Source of the DNA: Candidatus Gastranaerophilales bacterium
Lineage (GTDB): Bacteria; Cyanobacteriota; Vampirovibrionia; Gastranaerophilales; Gastranaerophilaceae
Assembly: GCA_947588745.1 (NCBI GenBank)
Contig: CANPYW010000006.1
Span: 1-64,000 of the forward strand
DNA length: 64,000 bases
Reading direction: 5' to 3'
The position numbers and the translations under genes were made by a program. A model generated the notes under the pieces. That model did no database searches and was not told the DNA's origin. It worked only from the letters and a program-made list of their open reading frames with translations. Shown piece by piece: positions 32,555 through 41,184 of the stretch. How positions within the stretch are numbered: position 1 is the first letter of the stretch; every line of letters starts with the position of its first letter.

Positions 32555-34585
32555 TTATATCACCAATTTACTAAAATCTGCGATTTTCGCAAATTTAGTT
32601 TTAGTCAAATTTAAAAGATTAACTCTGTTTTGTTTTATAGTTTCATCTTTATCCATTACAAGCACTTTATCAAAAAATGCAGTAATATATGGAACAATTT
32701 TAAATAATTTAGTTGAAAGTTCCTGATAAGATAATTTTGTTTCATCAATCGATTTCACAGCATTCCATAAATCATTTTCTTCATCCAAAATAAACAGCTC
32801 CGGATTAACATTTGAGAATATAGTTTCATTTTTAATTATTCGTATAATCCGATTAATGCCTTCAAGAAAATAAGTAAAATTTTCTGTTTTTATCATATCA
32901 GAAACCAAGTTCAATCTGATAATAAAATCTTTTAAATCATCAAGAACATTTTTTTCACTTATACAAGCCTCAATAACAGAATATTGATACTTATCTGACA
33001 AAAGAACAATTAATCTTTGTTCGAAAAATTCCTTAATGTATTTATACAATTTGTCTTTATCATCAATCTGAACAGGTAAAAGATTAATAGAATATTTAAT
33101 TAAATCAGATAAATTAATATCAAGATTTTTTTGAATGACGGTTTTTAGAATACCCAAAGTTGCACGCCTTATACCTAAAGGATCTTGAGAACCGGAAATT
33201 TTCCTGCCATCTGCAAAGACAGCAGTAACAGTGTCAGTTTTATCCGCAATTCCGACAACCTGTCCTTCAATTCCTTCTGCCGTTTCAGACTCAGCATTCA
33301 AAGGGAAATAATGCTCTTTAATACCAAATGCAACTTCTTTTGCTTCTCCATTTCTTATCGCATAATCCGACCCGATATAGCCTTGAAGTTCAGTAAATTC
33401 AAAAACAAGCTTTGTAACTAAGTCTGCTTTGCAAAGAAGTGCTGTTCTTTCTATTGTTTCAAGCGGAGCGTTAATTCTCTTTGCAATAAACTTTGAAAGT
33501 TCCAATATTCTGTTGGTTTTATCATAAACAGAACCTAATCCCTTTTGGAAAGTTACGCCTTTTAAGTCATCTAAATAAGCAATTAAAGGTTTTTGAGTAT
33601 CTTCTTGTACGAAGAATACGGCATCTTCAAGCCTTGCTCTTACAACACGTTCATTCCCTGCTTTTATATTTTCAAAATCGTTGCCGAGGTAATTGCTTAC
33701 GGTAATAAATTTATTAATAAGTTTGCCGTTTTTATATAAGGGGAAATACCTTTGATGAACAGCCATAACTGTAACGGTAACTTTTTCCGGAATTTGCAGA
33801 TATTTTTCATCAAAAGAGCAGATAACAGGTACGGGCCATTCAGTAATAAAAGTTATTTCATCCAAAAGACCTTCATCCATAACAATATCCGCACCGATTT
33901 CTTTTGCTTTTTCACGTGAGGTTTGTATAATTTTATTTCTGCGTTCTTCAGCGTCGGCTATAACATTTACCGTTTTTAATTTTTCAATATATTCATCTGG
34001 AGAATTTATAACAATCTCAGTATGAGCAGAAAATCTATGCCCTTTTGAAATATTCGATGCGGTAACATTTGCAAGTTCAAATTCCAATACTTCATGATTA
34101 TAAACGGAAACAATCCACCTTATGGGGCGTTGAAACTTAATATCCAAATCAGCCCAACGCATAAAATGAGTACCTTTAAGGTTTAAAATAATTTGAGGTA
34201 CAATAGTTTTTAAAATATCTTTCGTTGAATTGCCTTTTTGTTCTATTTTTGCCCAAATATAATTATCTTTGGTAATAAGAGCATCACTTGAAATATTATT
34301 TTTTGCTGCAAAACCTATAGCCGCCTTAGAAAAGTTACCGGAAGCATCGTAAGCAATAGAAACAATAGGCCCTTTGACTAATTTTTCAACATCATTTTGT
34401 TTATCAGGCAGACCTTCAATTATAACTGCTAAACGACGGGGAGTTGCATATACTTTAATATCCGAAAAAGAAATTTTATAATCTTCCAATAATTTTGAAA
34501 AATCAGATTTTAACTGTTCCATAGCGGAAGGAATAAATTTATAAGCAAGTTCTTCCGTACCTATTTCTAATAAATATTTATTCAT
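32555..34585 (-). CDS. glyS: glycyl-tRNA synthetase beta subunit
   Basis: 676 residues, normal for GlyS. MNKYLLEIGTEEL, the RRLAV segment, KGP and HFMRWADLDIKFQRPIRWI are characteristic. GlyS supplies the tRNA-binding half of the bacterial alpha2beta2 enzyme that charges tRNA-Gly; catalysis needs GlyQ, whose gene is not in this window, so the two subunits are not adjacent on the downstream side. AAGGGG precedes the ATG with good spacing. The gene is divergent from tRNA-Asp and convergent with the TPR gene. Confidence 0.97.
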   Translation of the reverse strand: MNKYLLEIGTEELAYKFIPSAMEQLKSDFSKLLEDYKISFSDIKVYATPRRLAVIIEGLPDKQNDVEKLVKGPIVSIAYDASGNFSKAAIGFAAKNNISSDALITKDNYIWAKIEQKGNSTKDILKTIVPQIILNLKGTHFMRWADLDIKFQRPIRWIVSVYNHEVLEFELANVTASNISKGHRFSAHTEIVINSPDEYIEKLKTVNVIADAEERRNKIIQTSREKAKEIGADIVMDEGLLDEITFITEWPVPVICSFDEKYLQIPEKVTVTVMAVHQRYFPLYKNGKLINKFITVSNYLGNDFENIKAGNERVVRARLEDAVFFVQEDTQKPLIAYLDDLKGVTFQKGLGSVYDKTNRILELSKFIAKRINAPLETIERTALLCKADLVTKLVFEFTELQGYIGSDYAIRNGEAKEVAFGIKEHYFPLNAESETAEGIEGQVVGIADKTDTVTAVFADGRKISGSQDPLGIRRATLGILKTVIQKNLDINLSDLIKYSINLLPVQIDDKDKLYKYIKEFFEQRLIVLLSDKYQYSVIEACISEKNVLDDLKDFIIRLNLVSDMIKTENFTYFLEGINRIIRIIKNETIFSNVNPELFILDEENDLWNAVKSIDETKLSYQELSTKLFKIVPYITAFFDKVLVMDKDETIKQNRVNLLNLTKTKFAKIADFSKLVI

Positions 34586-34664
34586 ACTGCCCCTTTTATA
34601 ATGTATTAATACTTAAATTATATTGCAAAAAGAATATTAGTAAAATATTAATAAATAATTATTG

Positions 34665-34693
34665 TTGCAATTTTTTTTTTCTTAGCATATAAT
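34665..34693 (+). promoter_or_regulatory. promoter of tRNA-Asp
   Basis: TTGCAA, a 17-bp spacer containing a T10 tract, and a perfect TATAAT ending 12 bases before the mature tRNA 5' end. Confidence 0.7.
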
Positions 34694-34705
34694 AATTTTG
34701 CAGTT

Positions 34706-34783
34706 GGGATCATAGCTCAGTCTGGTTAGAGCGTCTGCCTGTCACGCAGAAGGTCGCGAGTTCGAGCCTCGTTGGTCCCGCCA
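34706..34783 (+). tRNA. tRNA-Asp (GTC)
   Basis: Acceptor stem GGGATCA/TGGTCCC, a 5-bp anticodon stem TCTGC/GCAGA with loop CTGTCAC (anticodon GTC at 34741-34743), a T-arm with TTCGAGCC, and G discriminator. CCA is encoded. It reads GAC/GAU codons. It has its own promoter and terminator, so it is a single-gene unit between glyS and the lysozyme-like gene. Confidence 0.98.
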
Positions 34784-34790
34784 TTTACCA

Positions 34791-34816
34791 AAAGGCACTA
34801 TATGGTGTCTTTTTTA
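34791..34816 (+). terminator. terminator of tRNA-Asp
   Basis: Stem AAGGCAC/GTGTCTT with a G-U pair, a small ATAT-containing loop and a T6 run, starting eight bases after the CCA end. Confidence 0.8.
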
Positions 34817-35048
34817 TTGTTCAAATTTCGTTTTTGCATTTTTGATTTAACAATTTTAAATTGCAAACTTTTTTTAATTCATTAAAATCACATCAAGCTA
34901 ATTTACACAACTAAAAAGTAATATTTTATTTCATCATAAATCGAAATTATAAAACTAAATCAAATTTTTTGTAAAAAAATGTAACGAAGAATAAAGTTTT
35001 TGTTTAAAAATTCCGATAAAAAAATAGGTAAGAGAAAAGGAAAAAGTT

Positions 35049-37613
35049 GTGAATTTAGAGTCATTAAAAGCGGGCTTCATGTCCTATTTAGCTGAAAAAC
35101 TTGAAGAAGAAGGAAAACCGGTTTCACCGGAGAATTTAAAAGCTTCAGCAGCAAGTATTTTTATGAACGGCGATGAATTTAAAGAATACCTTGTTCAGGA
35201 GTACAATGCAGATGCATCTATATTTTCAAAAAGCATTAATGAAATAATGAACATGGATTTTGTGAACGGAGAACTTGTGGAGTCATTTGATGACGGAAGT
35301 TCACCGAAAATATCTAATGAAGATATTGCCGCATTCTTAGAGATTATGAATGATTTTAATAATACCTCATTTGATATAAATGCTGATGAAAGTCCGCTTT
35401 TAGGCTCTCAAGCACTTGAAAGCGAAGCACAAAATCTTTTTGCTTCAGATTTTGAAGCGGCAGCTCAGGGTGAAACACCCGCAGAACAATCGTTTGACTC
35501 TGCACCTGATGTAAACGGAGAAGCCGTTCCAAACGAAATTTTACCCGAAGTAAATTCGGATATCGCCTCTGAAGAAGTATCTGGATTTGAAAGTGCAGAT
35601 GTAAATTCCGACGGTTCCGCAGTCGATGAAACAAATACTGCGGAAGGTGAGATTGCCGGAAGCGAAATTACGGAAGGTGAAATCGCTGAAGGAGAGATTA
35701 CAGAAGGTGAAATCACTGACGGAGAAATTACGGAAGGTGAGATTACTGAGGGTGAAATCACTGATGAAGAAATTACGGAAGGTGAGATTACTGAGGGTGA
35801 AATCACTGATGAAGAAATTATTGACGATGAATTTTCAGACGGTGAAATCGAAGAAGATGCCTTAGCGGAAAAACTTGAAGAATTTTATTCAAATCCGGAT
35901 GTTCTTAATGCACTCGACTATGATAAAGACGGTGTTTTGAGCGATGAAGAAAAATCGAGATTTGAAGATTATGTAAAAAATAATTACGATGAAACTGGCA
36001 AAATTTCGGAAGAAGATTTGGATAAAATACTAAAAGAAATAGAGGACGGTGAATTTAATTATGATAATGCACCGGTTGAAAACGGAGAAATTTCAACAGA
36101 CGAAGAATTAAAAGCGGATGATGAGGCTGAAGATAATAAAGAAGTTGAAAAAGCTGACGAAACAGCTAACGCTGCACCTTCTACAAGCCCTGCTGCCGCA
36201 GGCGGGAGTAGCGGAGGCGGCGGTGTTGGCGGAGGAGGAGGAATTTCCTCCGGAGGTTCATCAGTAACACCGGCTAAAATTGATGACGGTATGTCACTTG
36301 AAGAATTGGAAGCTGAAAAAGACACAAAAGAAAGTGAACTTTCAGATGCTCAAAGTGAATTATCCGACGTATATTCGGGCAATGACAGCGAAGTAAGTGA
36401 AGCCCAAGGTGATTTGGACGACAAAGAACAGGCTTATAAAGAAGCAGCAGAAAGAGATCCTGCATTGGAAGAATATAAAGATGATATTGCCGCAAATTTG
36501 GAAGAAATAGATAATGCACAAAAAGATATAGATACATCAAAAGGACTAATAAGTGAATGTGATGCGAATATCAACGACCAGAAAGGTGTTATTTCAGGGT
36601 TAGAATCTCAGCTTGCCGGAGCTAAAGCGGCTGTAGCAAGTTATTCCGGAGATTTAAGCGACGAACAAAAAGCCAATTTGGATGCCGCTCAAGCGGAAGT
36701 AACAAGATTGGAAAATGAAATAAAAGCAGCAAATACGAAGTTGAATAAATACGAAAAAGATAAAGAAGATGCGGAAAAGAAATTATCCGATGCAGAAACA
36801 AGATTATCCGAAGCGGAGGACAGAAAAGCCGAATTGGATAAAATCGTAAGTGAAACGGCAAGTGAAGAAACAAAAGAAGCACTTGATGCATATAATGAAG
36901 CAAAAGATAATCTTGCGGAAGTAAAAGAATCGAGAGCTTCGGAAATTCAATCAACGATAGACTCGGTTCAAGACGAAATTTCAGAATTGGATGCACAAAT
37001 TAACGAATTAAAACAAAAAGAAACGGAAAGAAAATTCTCTAATTCGTCAATTGATATGGATATTGACCTGCAAGAAAATCTGACCGACGCACAAAAAGCG
37101 GAATTATCACAAATTAAAGGAATATATAAAGAAAATGAAGATTTATATAAAGATATAGCAGAACAGGTTAAAGCGGATACAGGTATATCCGTTCCTCCGG
37201 AAGCGATTTGTGCAATCCACTACAGAGAATCAAGCTGTAATTTCGGAACATATCTTCACAACGGTCAAAAATTGGGTCAGGTTACCACAATTGAGCCAAA
37301 AGGTATATGTTTTAATAATTTCAGAGATGCTGCAGTTGATGCACTTGAAAGAGAACTCGACTCAACATACAATAATTACTGCACAAAATACGGTACAAAG
37401 AATGACTGTTCGACAATGTCAAGTGTCTTATTGTATACGGAAAGGTTTAACGGTTTCGGATACAGAGATAACGGGCGTACATCGGCTTATGTTTATTCCG
37501 GAACAACCGAATATCAAGGCGGTATGTACGTGAGCGACGGAAATTACTCGGCCTCTGCAAAAGACCCAAGATGCGGAACTGCGGTAATTATAAAAGAATT
37601 AATGAACGCATAA
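35049..37613 (+). CDS. repeat/EF-hand/coiled-coil protein with C-terminal lysozyme-like domain
   Basis: 854 residues from a GTG start preceded by AAAAGGAAAA. Regions in order: helical N terminus (1-110); acidic linker; EGEIT pentapeptide repeats (199-257); an EF-hand loop D290-x-D292-x-D294-G...E301 and a second degenerate one (about 311-324); Gly-rich hinge (385-404); long coiled coil (415-660); and a C-terminal domain (700-854) with PPEAICAIHYRESSCNFGTYLHNG, a pattern I associate with phage-type lysozyme/endolysin domains, E727 being the candidate catalytic Glu. No signal peptide is visible, so export would need another route. It is the first gene before yidD. Peptidoglycan cleavage is inferred from the C-terminal motif. 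Confidence 0.65.
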   Translation: MNLESLKAGFMSYLAEKLEEEGKPVSPENLKASAASIFMNGDEFKEYLVQEYNADASIFSKSINEIMNMDFVNGELVESFDDGSSPKISNEDIAAFLEIMNDFNNTSFDINADESPLLGSQALESEAQNLFASDFEAAAQGETPAEQSFDSAPDVNGEAVPNEILPEVNSDIASEEVSGFESADVNSDGSAVDETNTAEGEIAGSEITEGEIAEGEITEGEITDGEITEGEITEGEITDEEITEGEITEGEITDEEIIDDEFSDGEIEEDALAEKLEEFYSNPDVLNALDYDKDGVLSDEEKSRFEDYVKNNYDETGKISEEDLDKILKEIEDGEFNYDNAPVENGEISTDEELKADDEAEDNKEVEKADETANAAPSTSPAAAGGSSGGGGVGGGGGISSGGSSVTPAKIDDGMSLEELEAEKDTKESELSDAQSELSDVYSGNDSEVSEAQGDLDDKEQAYKEAAERDPALEEYKDDIAANLEEIDNAQKDIDTSKGLISECDANINDQKGVISGLESQLAGAKAAVASYSGDLSDEQKANLDAAQAEVTRLENEIKAANTKLNKYEKDKEDAEKKLSDAETRLSEAEDRKAELDKIVSETASEETKEALDAYNEAKDNLAEVKESRASEIQSTIDSVQDEISELDAQINELKQKETERKFSNSSIDMDIDLQENLTDAQKAELSQIKGIYKENEDLYKDIAEQVKADTGISVPPEAICAIHYRESSCNFGTYLHNGQKLGQVTTIEPKGICFNNFRDAAVDALERELDSTYNNYCTKYGTKNDCSTMSSVLLYTERFNGFGYRDNGRTSAYVYSGTTEYQGGMYVSDGNYSASAKDPRCGTAVIIKELMNA
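35643..35819 (+). repeat. EGEIT pentapeptide repeat region
   Basis: About twelve imperfect 15-bp units encode EGEIT/DGEIT/DEEIT pentapeptides (residues 199-257 of the lysozyme-like protein). Larger 60-bp blocks repeat nearly exactly, which points to recent slippage or unequal recombination. Confidence 0.85.
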
Positions 37614-37648
37614 TAAACATTTTAATAAAAATATGTTAAAGTATTGAT

Positions 37649-37858
37649 ATGATTAAGAAATTTTTAATAAAATTAATTAATATATATCAATACTTTTCCA
37701 AATTTAAACCGCCCGTATGCAGGTTTTATCCGACTTGTTCCGAATATACAAAACAGGCAATAATTAAATACGGCATTTTTAAAGGCTTATATTTGGGCAT
37801 AAAAAGAATATTAAAATGTCATCCGTTCCATCCGGGAGGCTACGACCCCGTACCATGA
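37649..37858 (+). CDS. yidD: membrane protein insertion efficiency factor YidD
   Basis: 69 residues, the usual size. [20 protein letters not shown] and [14 protein letters not shown] are the conserved motifs, with the paired cysteines and an N-terminal amphipathic helix that holds it at the inner membrane. YidD assists YidC-dependent insertion of membrane proteins. It is usually next to rnpA and yidC; here neither is present, and it is instead joined to a TPR gene by an ATGA stop/start overlap. Confidence 0.95.
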   Translation: MIKKFLIKLINIYQYFSKFKPPVCRFYPTCSEYTKQAIIKYGIFKGLYLGIKRILKCHPFHPGGYDPVP

Positions 37859-38535
37859 AAAAGAATATTTTAACGGTTGTATCTTTTATACTTATATTTA
37901 TATACGGCTCCGATTATGCGTATTGTGATAATTTCAGCTCTGCGGACGAATTGGTACGAAAAGCGAGTACGGCTTCATCCCAGGAAGAAAGCTATGATTA
38001 TTTGCATAAAGCGGAAAGATATTATTTGGAAGAATACAATAAAAATCCGACAGATATAAGAGCGTTGCTCGGAATTTCAAAGGTTAATCAAATGCTTCAA
38101 AACAGGAGCGAAGCAAAATTGTATGTTTTAAAAGCGTATAATATGAAACCCGATAATCCGAAGCTTCAAAAGGAAATGGGGGATTTTTACTACAGTTTTC
38201 AGGAATATTCAACCGCTGTCGAATATTATAAACTTGCACTTGCCTCGGGTTTATTAAAGGATTTCGAAACCAATTTGCAAACAGCTAAATGCTACGAAAA
38301 ACTGGGCGATAAAAAGAATGCCGAGCTGTATTACAAAATCAGTCTGCACGTAAACAAAAAATCAAGAGAAGTTTTAAACAAATTAAATGAATATGACTCA
38401 GAAAAACATCCCGATAACACTCAAGAGCTTGAAAATGCAAGATATAAATATCTTTTCAAAGATAAAAAACCGACGGAACAGGAACAAATCGAAAAAGATA
38501 CAAATGAAATCATAAATAATTTAAACGGAGAATGA
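37855..38535 (+). CDS. secreted TPR-repeat protein
   Basis: 226 residues from the ATG at 37855, which overlaps the yidD stop as ATGA; this start gives a clean signal peptide ([18 protein letters not shown], cleavage near YAYCD, residues 24-26). An upstream in-frame ATG at 37816 lies inside yidD and would bury the signal. The mature part has TPR-like pairs: [33 protein letters not shown] and [14 protein letters not shown]. It should act as a periplasmic scaffold. Translational coupling to yidD suggests co-expression rather than a shared reaction. Confidence 0.75.
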   Translation: MKKNILTVVSFILIFIYGSDYAYCDNFSSADELVRKASTASSQEESYDYLHKAERYYLEEYNKNPTDIRALLGISKVNQMLQNRSEAKLYVLKAYNMKPDNPKLQKEMGDFYYSFQEYSTAVEYYKLALASGLLKDFETNLQTAKCYEKLGDKKNAELYYKISLHVNKKSREVLNKLNEYDSEKHPDNTQELENARYKYLFKDKKPTEQEQIEKDTNEIINNLNGE

Positions 38536-38572
38536 TAAAAATACAATCCCGCTTGATAAATGTTTGTGTTTT

Positions 38573-38594
38573 AACTAATATCATTATGTTAGTT
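38573..38594 (+). promoter_or_regulatory. inverted repeat upstream of tpiA
   Basis: AACTAATAT and ATGTTAGTT form a 9-bp stem (one G-T pair) around CATT, about 10 bases before the GAAGG ribosome site of tpiA. It may be an operator or a leader hairpin; there is no T-run for termination. Confidence 0.3.
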
Positions 38595-38616
38595 ACAAAT
38601 GAAAGAAGGTAGTATT

Positions 38617-39393
38617 ATGGCAAGAAGACCCGTTATTGCAGGGAATTGGAAAATGCACAATTTACAACAGGAAGCCGCAAATTTAACAAACGAAATTATG
38701 CAGGCATTAAAAACCGAAGATAAAGAAAAATTACCGGAAGTTATTATTGCACCAACCTTTACATCATTATATGCGGCAAATAAAGCATTAAAAGATTGCG
38801 GATGCGGAAAAGTAAGATTGGCTGCACAAAATTGTTTTTATGAAACAAAAGGTGCATTTACGGGTGAATGTTCCGTAGAAATGCTTAAAGATGCCGGATG
38901 TGAATATATAATTATAGGACACTCTGAAAGACGTCAATATTTTGGCGAAACCGATGAAATGGTTAATAAAAAAGCAAAAGCAATTTTGGCAAACGGATTA
39001 ATTCCTATCATTTGCTGCGGAGAATCTTTGGAACAAAGAGAAGCAGGTGTTACCGATTATCATATAGCTTCTCAAATAACAAAAGCATTAAGGGATTTAT
39101 CAAAAGAAGAAGTTGCAAAATCCATTATAGCTTATGAACCCATTTGGGCTATCGGAACAGGTAAAACTTGCGATGCGACGGAAGCAAACAGAGTTATAGC
39201 AATGATAAGAAATACAGTAAAAGGTTTATACGATACAACAACCTCGGAATCAATCAGAATATTATACGGTGGAAGCGTAAAACCCGAAACAATAAAAGAA
39301 CAAATGTCTAAATCTGATATTGATGGGGCATTGGTAGGCGGTGCAAGTTTAAAAGCCGACAGCTTTGCTCAAATAATAAAAGGTGCTATGTAA
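38617..39393 (+). CDS. tpiA: triosephosphate isomerase
   Basis: 258 residues from the ATG at 38617 with GAAGG just upstream; an earlier in-frame ATG at 38599 is less likely because the protein should begin just before RRPVIAGNWKMH. Family motifs: the catalytic Lys in NWKMH, the catalytic His in IIGHSERR, the catalytic Glu in AYEPIWAIGTGKT with the mobile loop, and the phosphate-binding LYGGSVKPE and DGALVGGASL. It interconverts dihydroxyacetone phosphate and glyceraldehyde 3-phosphate in central carbon metabolism. No other glycolytic gene is adjacent; a terminator closes the unit. Confidence 0.97.
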   Translation: MARRPVIAGNWKMHNLQQEAANLTNEIMQALKTEDKEKLPEVIIAPTFTSLYAANKALKDCGCGKVRLAAQNCFYETKGAFTGECSVEMLKDAGCEYIIIGHSERRQYFGETDEMVNKKAKAILANGLIPIICCGESLEQREAGVTDYHIASQITKALRDLSKEEVAKSIIAYEPIWAIGTGKTCDATEANRVIAMIRNTVKGLYDTTTSESIRILYGGSVKPETIKEQMSKSDIDGALVGGASLKADSFAQIIKGAM

Positions 39394-39410
39394 AAAAAAT
39401 TATTTAAGAT

Positions 39411-39443
39411 AAAAAACAGAGGTATTAAAGCCTCTGTTTTTTT
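39411..39443 (+). terminator. terminator of tpiA
   Basis: Stem AAACAGAGG/CCTCTGTTT with an 8-nt loop followed by T7. Confidence 0.9.
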
Positions 39444-39527
39444 GTTGAATTATTAATTTTACACTCTTTTTGAAGTATTTTATTTAATATTCAAATTTGA
39501 TACAATTTATAAAAACGGAGGATTAAT

Positions 39528-40205
39528 ATGCGAAAATTAACATATTTGGGGCACAGTGCATTTTTTATTGAAAAAGACTGGGACGGTATATTAATCGACC
39601 CTTTTATAACAGGCAACCCGGTTGCAAAATTTGATTATACAAAAAAACGAATAACACATATAATTGTAACACATGCTCATTTAGACCATTTGGGAGATGC
39701 AATTGCAATTTCAAAAAATACCGGTGCTGAAATTATAGCTGTTTTTGAACTTGCAAATTATTGCATAGAAAAAGGAGCAAAAGCTATAGGTGTAAATATA
39801 GGCGGGAAACTTGAATTTTCCTGGGGAAAAGTAAAATTTCTTCCTGCCCTGCATACAAGTTCAAACCCTGATTTACCGTACGGAGGCTTAGCAGCAAGTG
39901 TTCTTATTGATATAGAAGGAACAACAATATATCATGCCGGCGATACGGCATTAATGTCGGAATTTTCATTAATAGGAGAGCTTTATAATCCGTATTTTGC
40001 ACTACTTCCGATAGGTGGATACTACACCATGGATATGGAAGATGCTGCGGTAGCGGCAAAAATGCTGTTTTCAATGGAAATAATTCCAATGCATTATAAT
40101 ACATTTAATAATATAAAAGTAGATATTCAAAAATTTGTTGATTTAATTGAATCACAAGGGCAAAAGTGCTTACCTTTGAAAGCTAATGAATATGTTGAAC
40201 TTTAA
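39528..40205 (+). CDS. UPF0173-type metal-dependent hydrolase
   Basis: 225 residues with a metallo-beta-lactamase fold: LTYLGHSAFFIE start, the THAHLDHLGD metal motif (about 48-57), HTSSNP, YHAGDTALM (about 130-138) and the final MHYNTF. The match to the UPF0173 family (YtkL) is strong; those proteins are conserved hydrolases whose substrate is not known to me. CGGAGG gives an excellent ribosome site. Its 3' end overlaps the DUF3326 gene by 20 bases, so the two are co-translated. Confidence 0.9.
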   Translation: MRKLTYLGHSAFFIEKDWDGILIDPFITGNPVAKFDYTKKRITHIIVTHAHLDHLGDAIAISKNTGAEIIAVFELANYCIEKGAKAIGVNIGGKLEFSWGKVKFLPALHTSSNPDLPYGGLAASVLIDIEGTTIYHAGDTALMSEFSLIGELYNPYFALLPIGGYYTMDMEDAAVAAKMLFSMEIIPMHYNTFNNIKVDIQKFVDLIESQGQKCLPLKANEYVEL

Positions 40206-41184
40206 AGATAAACCGATAGTCGCATTTGTAGTTCCAACGGGGATTGGAGCTTCCATAGGCGGGTTTGCGGGAGATGCTTCGCAGGCGGCAAGGGAGTTTG
40301 CAAAGTATTTTAATTTAATAGTAAATCCGAATACTGTTAATGCGGCTTGTTTTTCGGGTATAACGGAAAATATGTTATATACTGAGGGTTGGGCATTAAG
40401 CCAATTATTTAAAGGAAATATCACATTAAAACCGGCAGAGAATAACAAAATAGGTATTATATTCGATAAAGAGATATCACAAGAGATATTAAACGTACAC
40501 ATTAACACAATCAATGCCGTAAAAACCGTATATGGTTGCGATTTAGCAGAATATGAAATAACAGATGAACCCTGTAAAATAAAATTTTTTAATACATCCG
40601 AAGGAATTTCATCAGGAAGTGTATTAAATGAAAAAACGCTTGTTAATGCAGGGAGAAAACTTATAGATAAAGGAGCGGATGTTCTTGCCGTAGTATGTAA
40701 ATTTGAAGAACCGCCCGAAGATAATTATCAAAACGGAGAAGGAGTTGATATTGTAGGTGGAGTTGAAGCCATAATTTCTCATTATCTTTCAAGAGAACTT
40801 CAAGTTCCTGTTGTACATGCTCCCGCCTTTGAAGATATAACAATTACAACGGATATTGTAGATGCTAAAGCGGCGGCAGAATATATAACTCCGACATTTT
40901 TACCTTGTTTGTTACAAGGCTTAAAAAATGCACCGTTAATTTCCAGAGAAAAAGTGGAATATAATATTAGTAGAAAAGATATCAAAGCTTTAGTAATGCC
41001 ATATAACGCACTTGGTTCTTCAATAGTTATTGATGCAATTAACAGCGGTATAAAAGTATATGGAGTAAAAGAAAATAAAAGTATACTTAATATTACTAAA
41101 GAAGTTATAAAATATGACGACATTATTATCGTAAACACATATAGAGAATGTATAAAAATATTAAAGGATTCATTATATGAATAA
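40186..41184 (+). CDS. DUF3326 family protein
   Basis: 332 residues. The opening (FVVPTGIGASIGGFAGDA) and the NxVNAACFSGITENMLYTEGWALSQLF stretch (about 50-78) match the DUF3326 family, which I know mainly from cyanobacteria and plastid-bearing relatives; its reaction is not established. The glycine-rich start could bind a nucleotide. Two candidate starts (40186, 40192) lie six bases apart. It overlaps the hydrolase gene upstream by 20 bases and the prepilin gene downstream by 8, so the three genes form one tight unit. Confidence 0.8.
   Translation: MNMLNFKDKPIVAFVVPTGIGASIGGFAGDASQAAREFAKYFNLIVNPNTVNAACFSGITENMLYTEGWALSQLFKGNITLKPAENNKIGIIFDKEISQEILNVHINTINAVKTVYGCDLAEYEITDEPCKIKFFNTSEGISSGSVLNEKTLVNAGRKLIDKGADVLAVVCKFEEPPEDNYQNGEGVDIVGGVEAIISHYLSRELQVPVVHAPAFEDITITTDIVDAKAAAEYITPTFLPCLLQGLKNAPLISREKVEYNISRKDIKALVMPYNALGSSIVIDAINSGIKVYGVKENKSILNITKEVIKYDDIIIVNTYRECIKILKDSLYE

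Noticed and set aside
34671-34680. T10 tract as a phase-variable site
   Set aside because: It is the spacer of a tRNA promoter with correct length; poly-T runs are common in such A+T-rich DNA.
34706-34783. tRNA-Asp as an integration site for a mobile island
   Set aside because: No integrase and no repeated tRNA 3' end downstream within the window.
35465-35806. Antisense frame with ISPSV repeats
   Set aside because: Mirror of the EGEIT repeats; no start signal and no protein-like composition.
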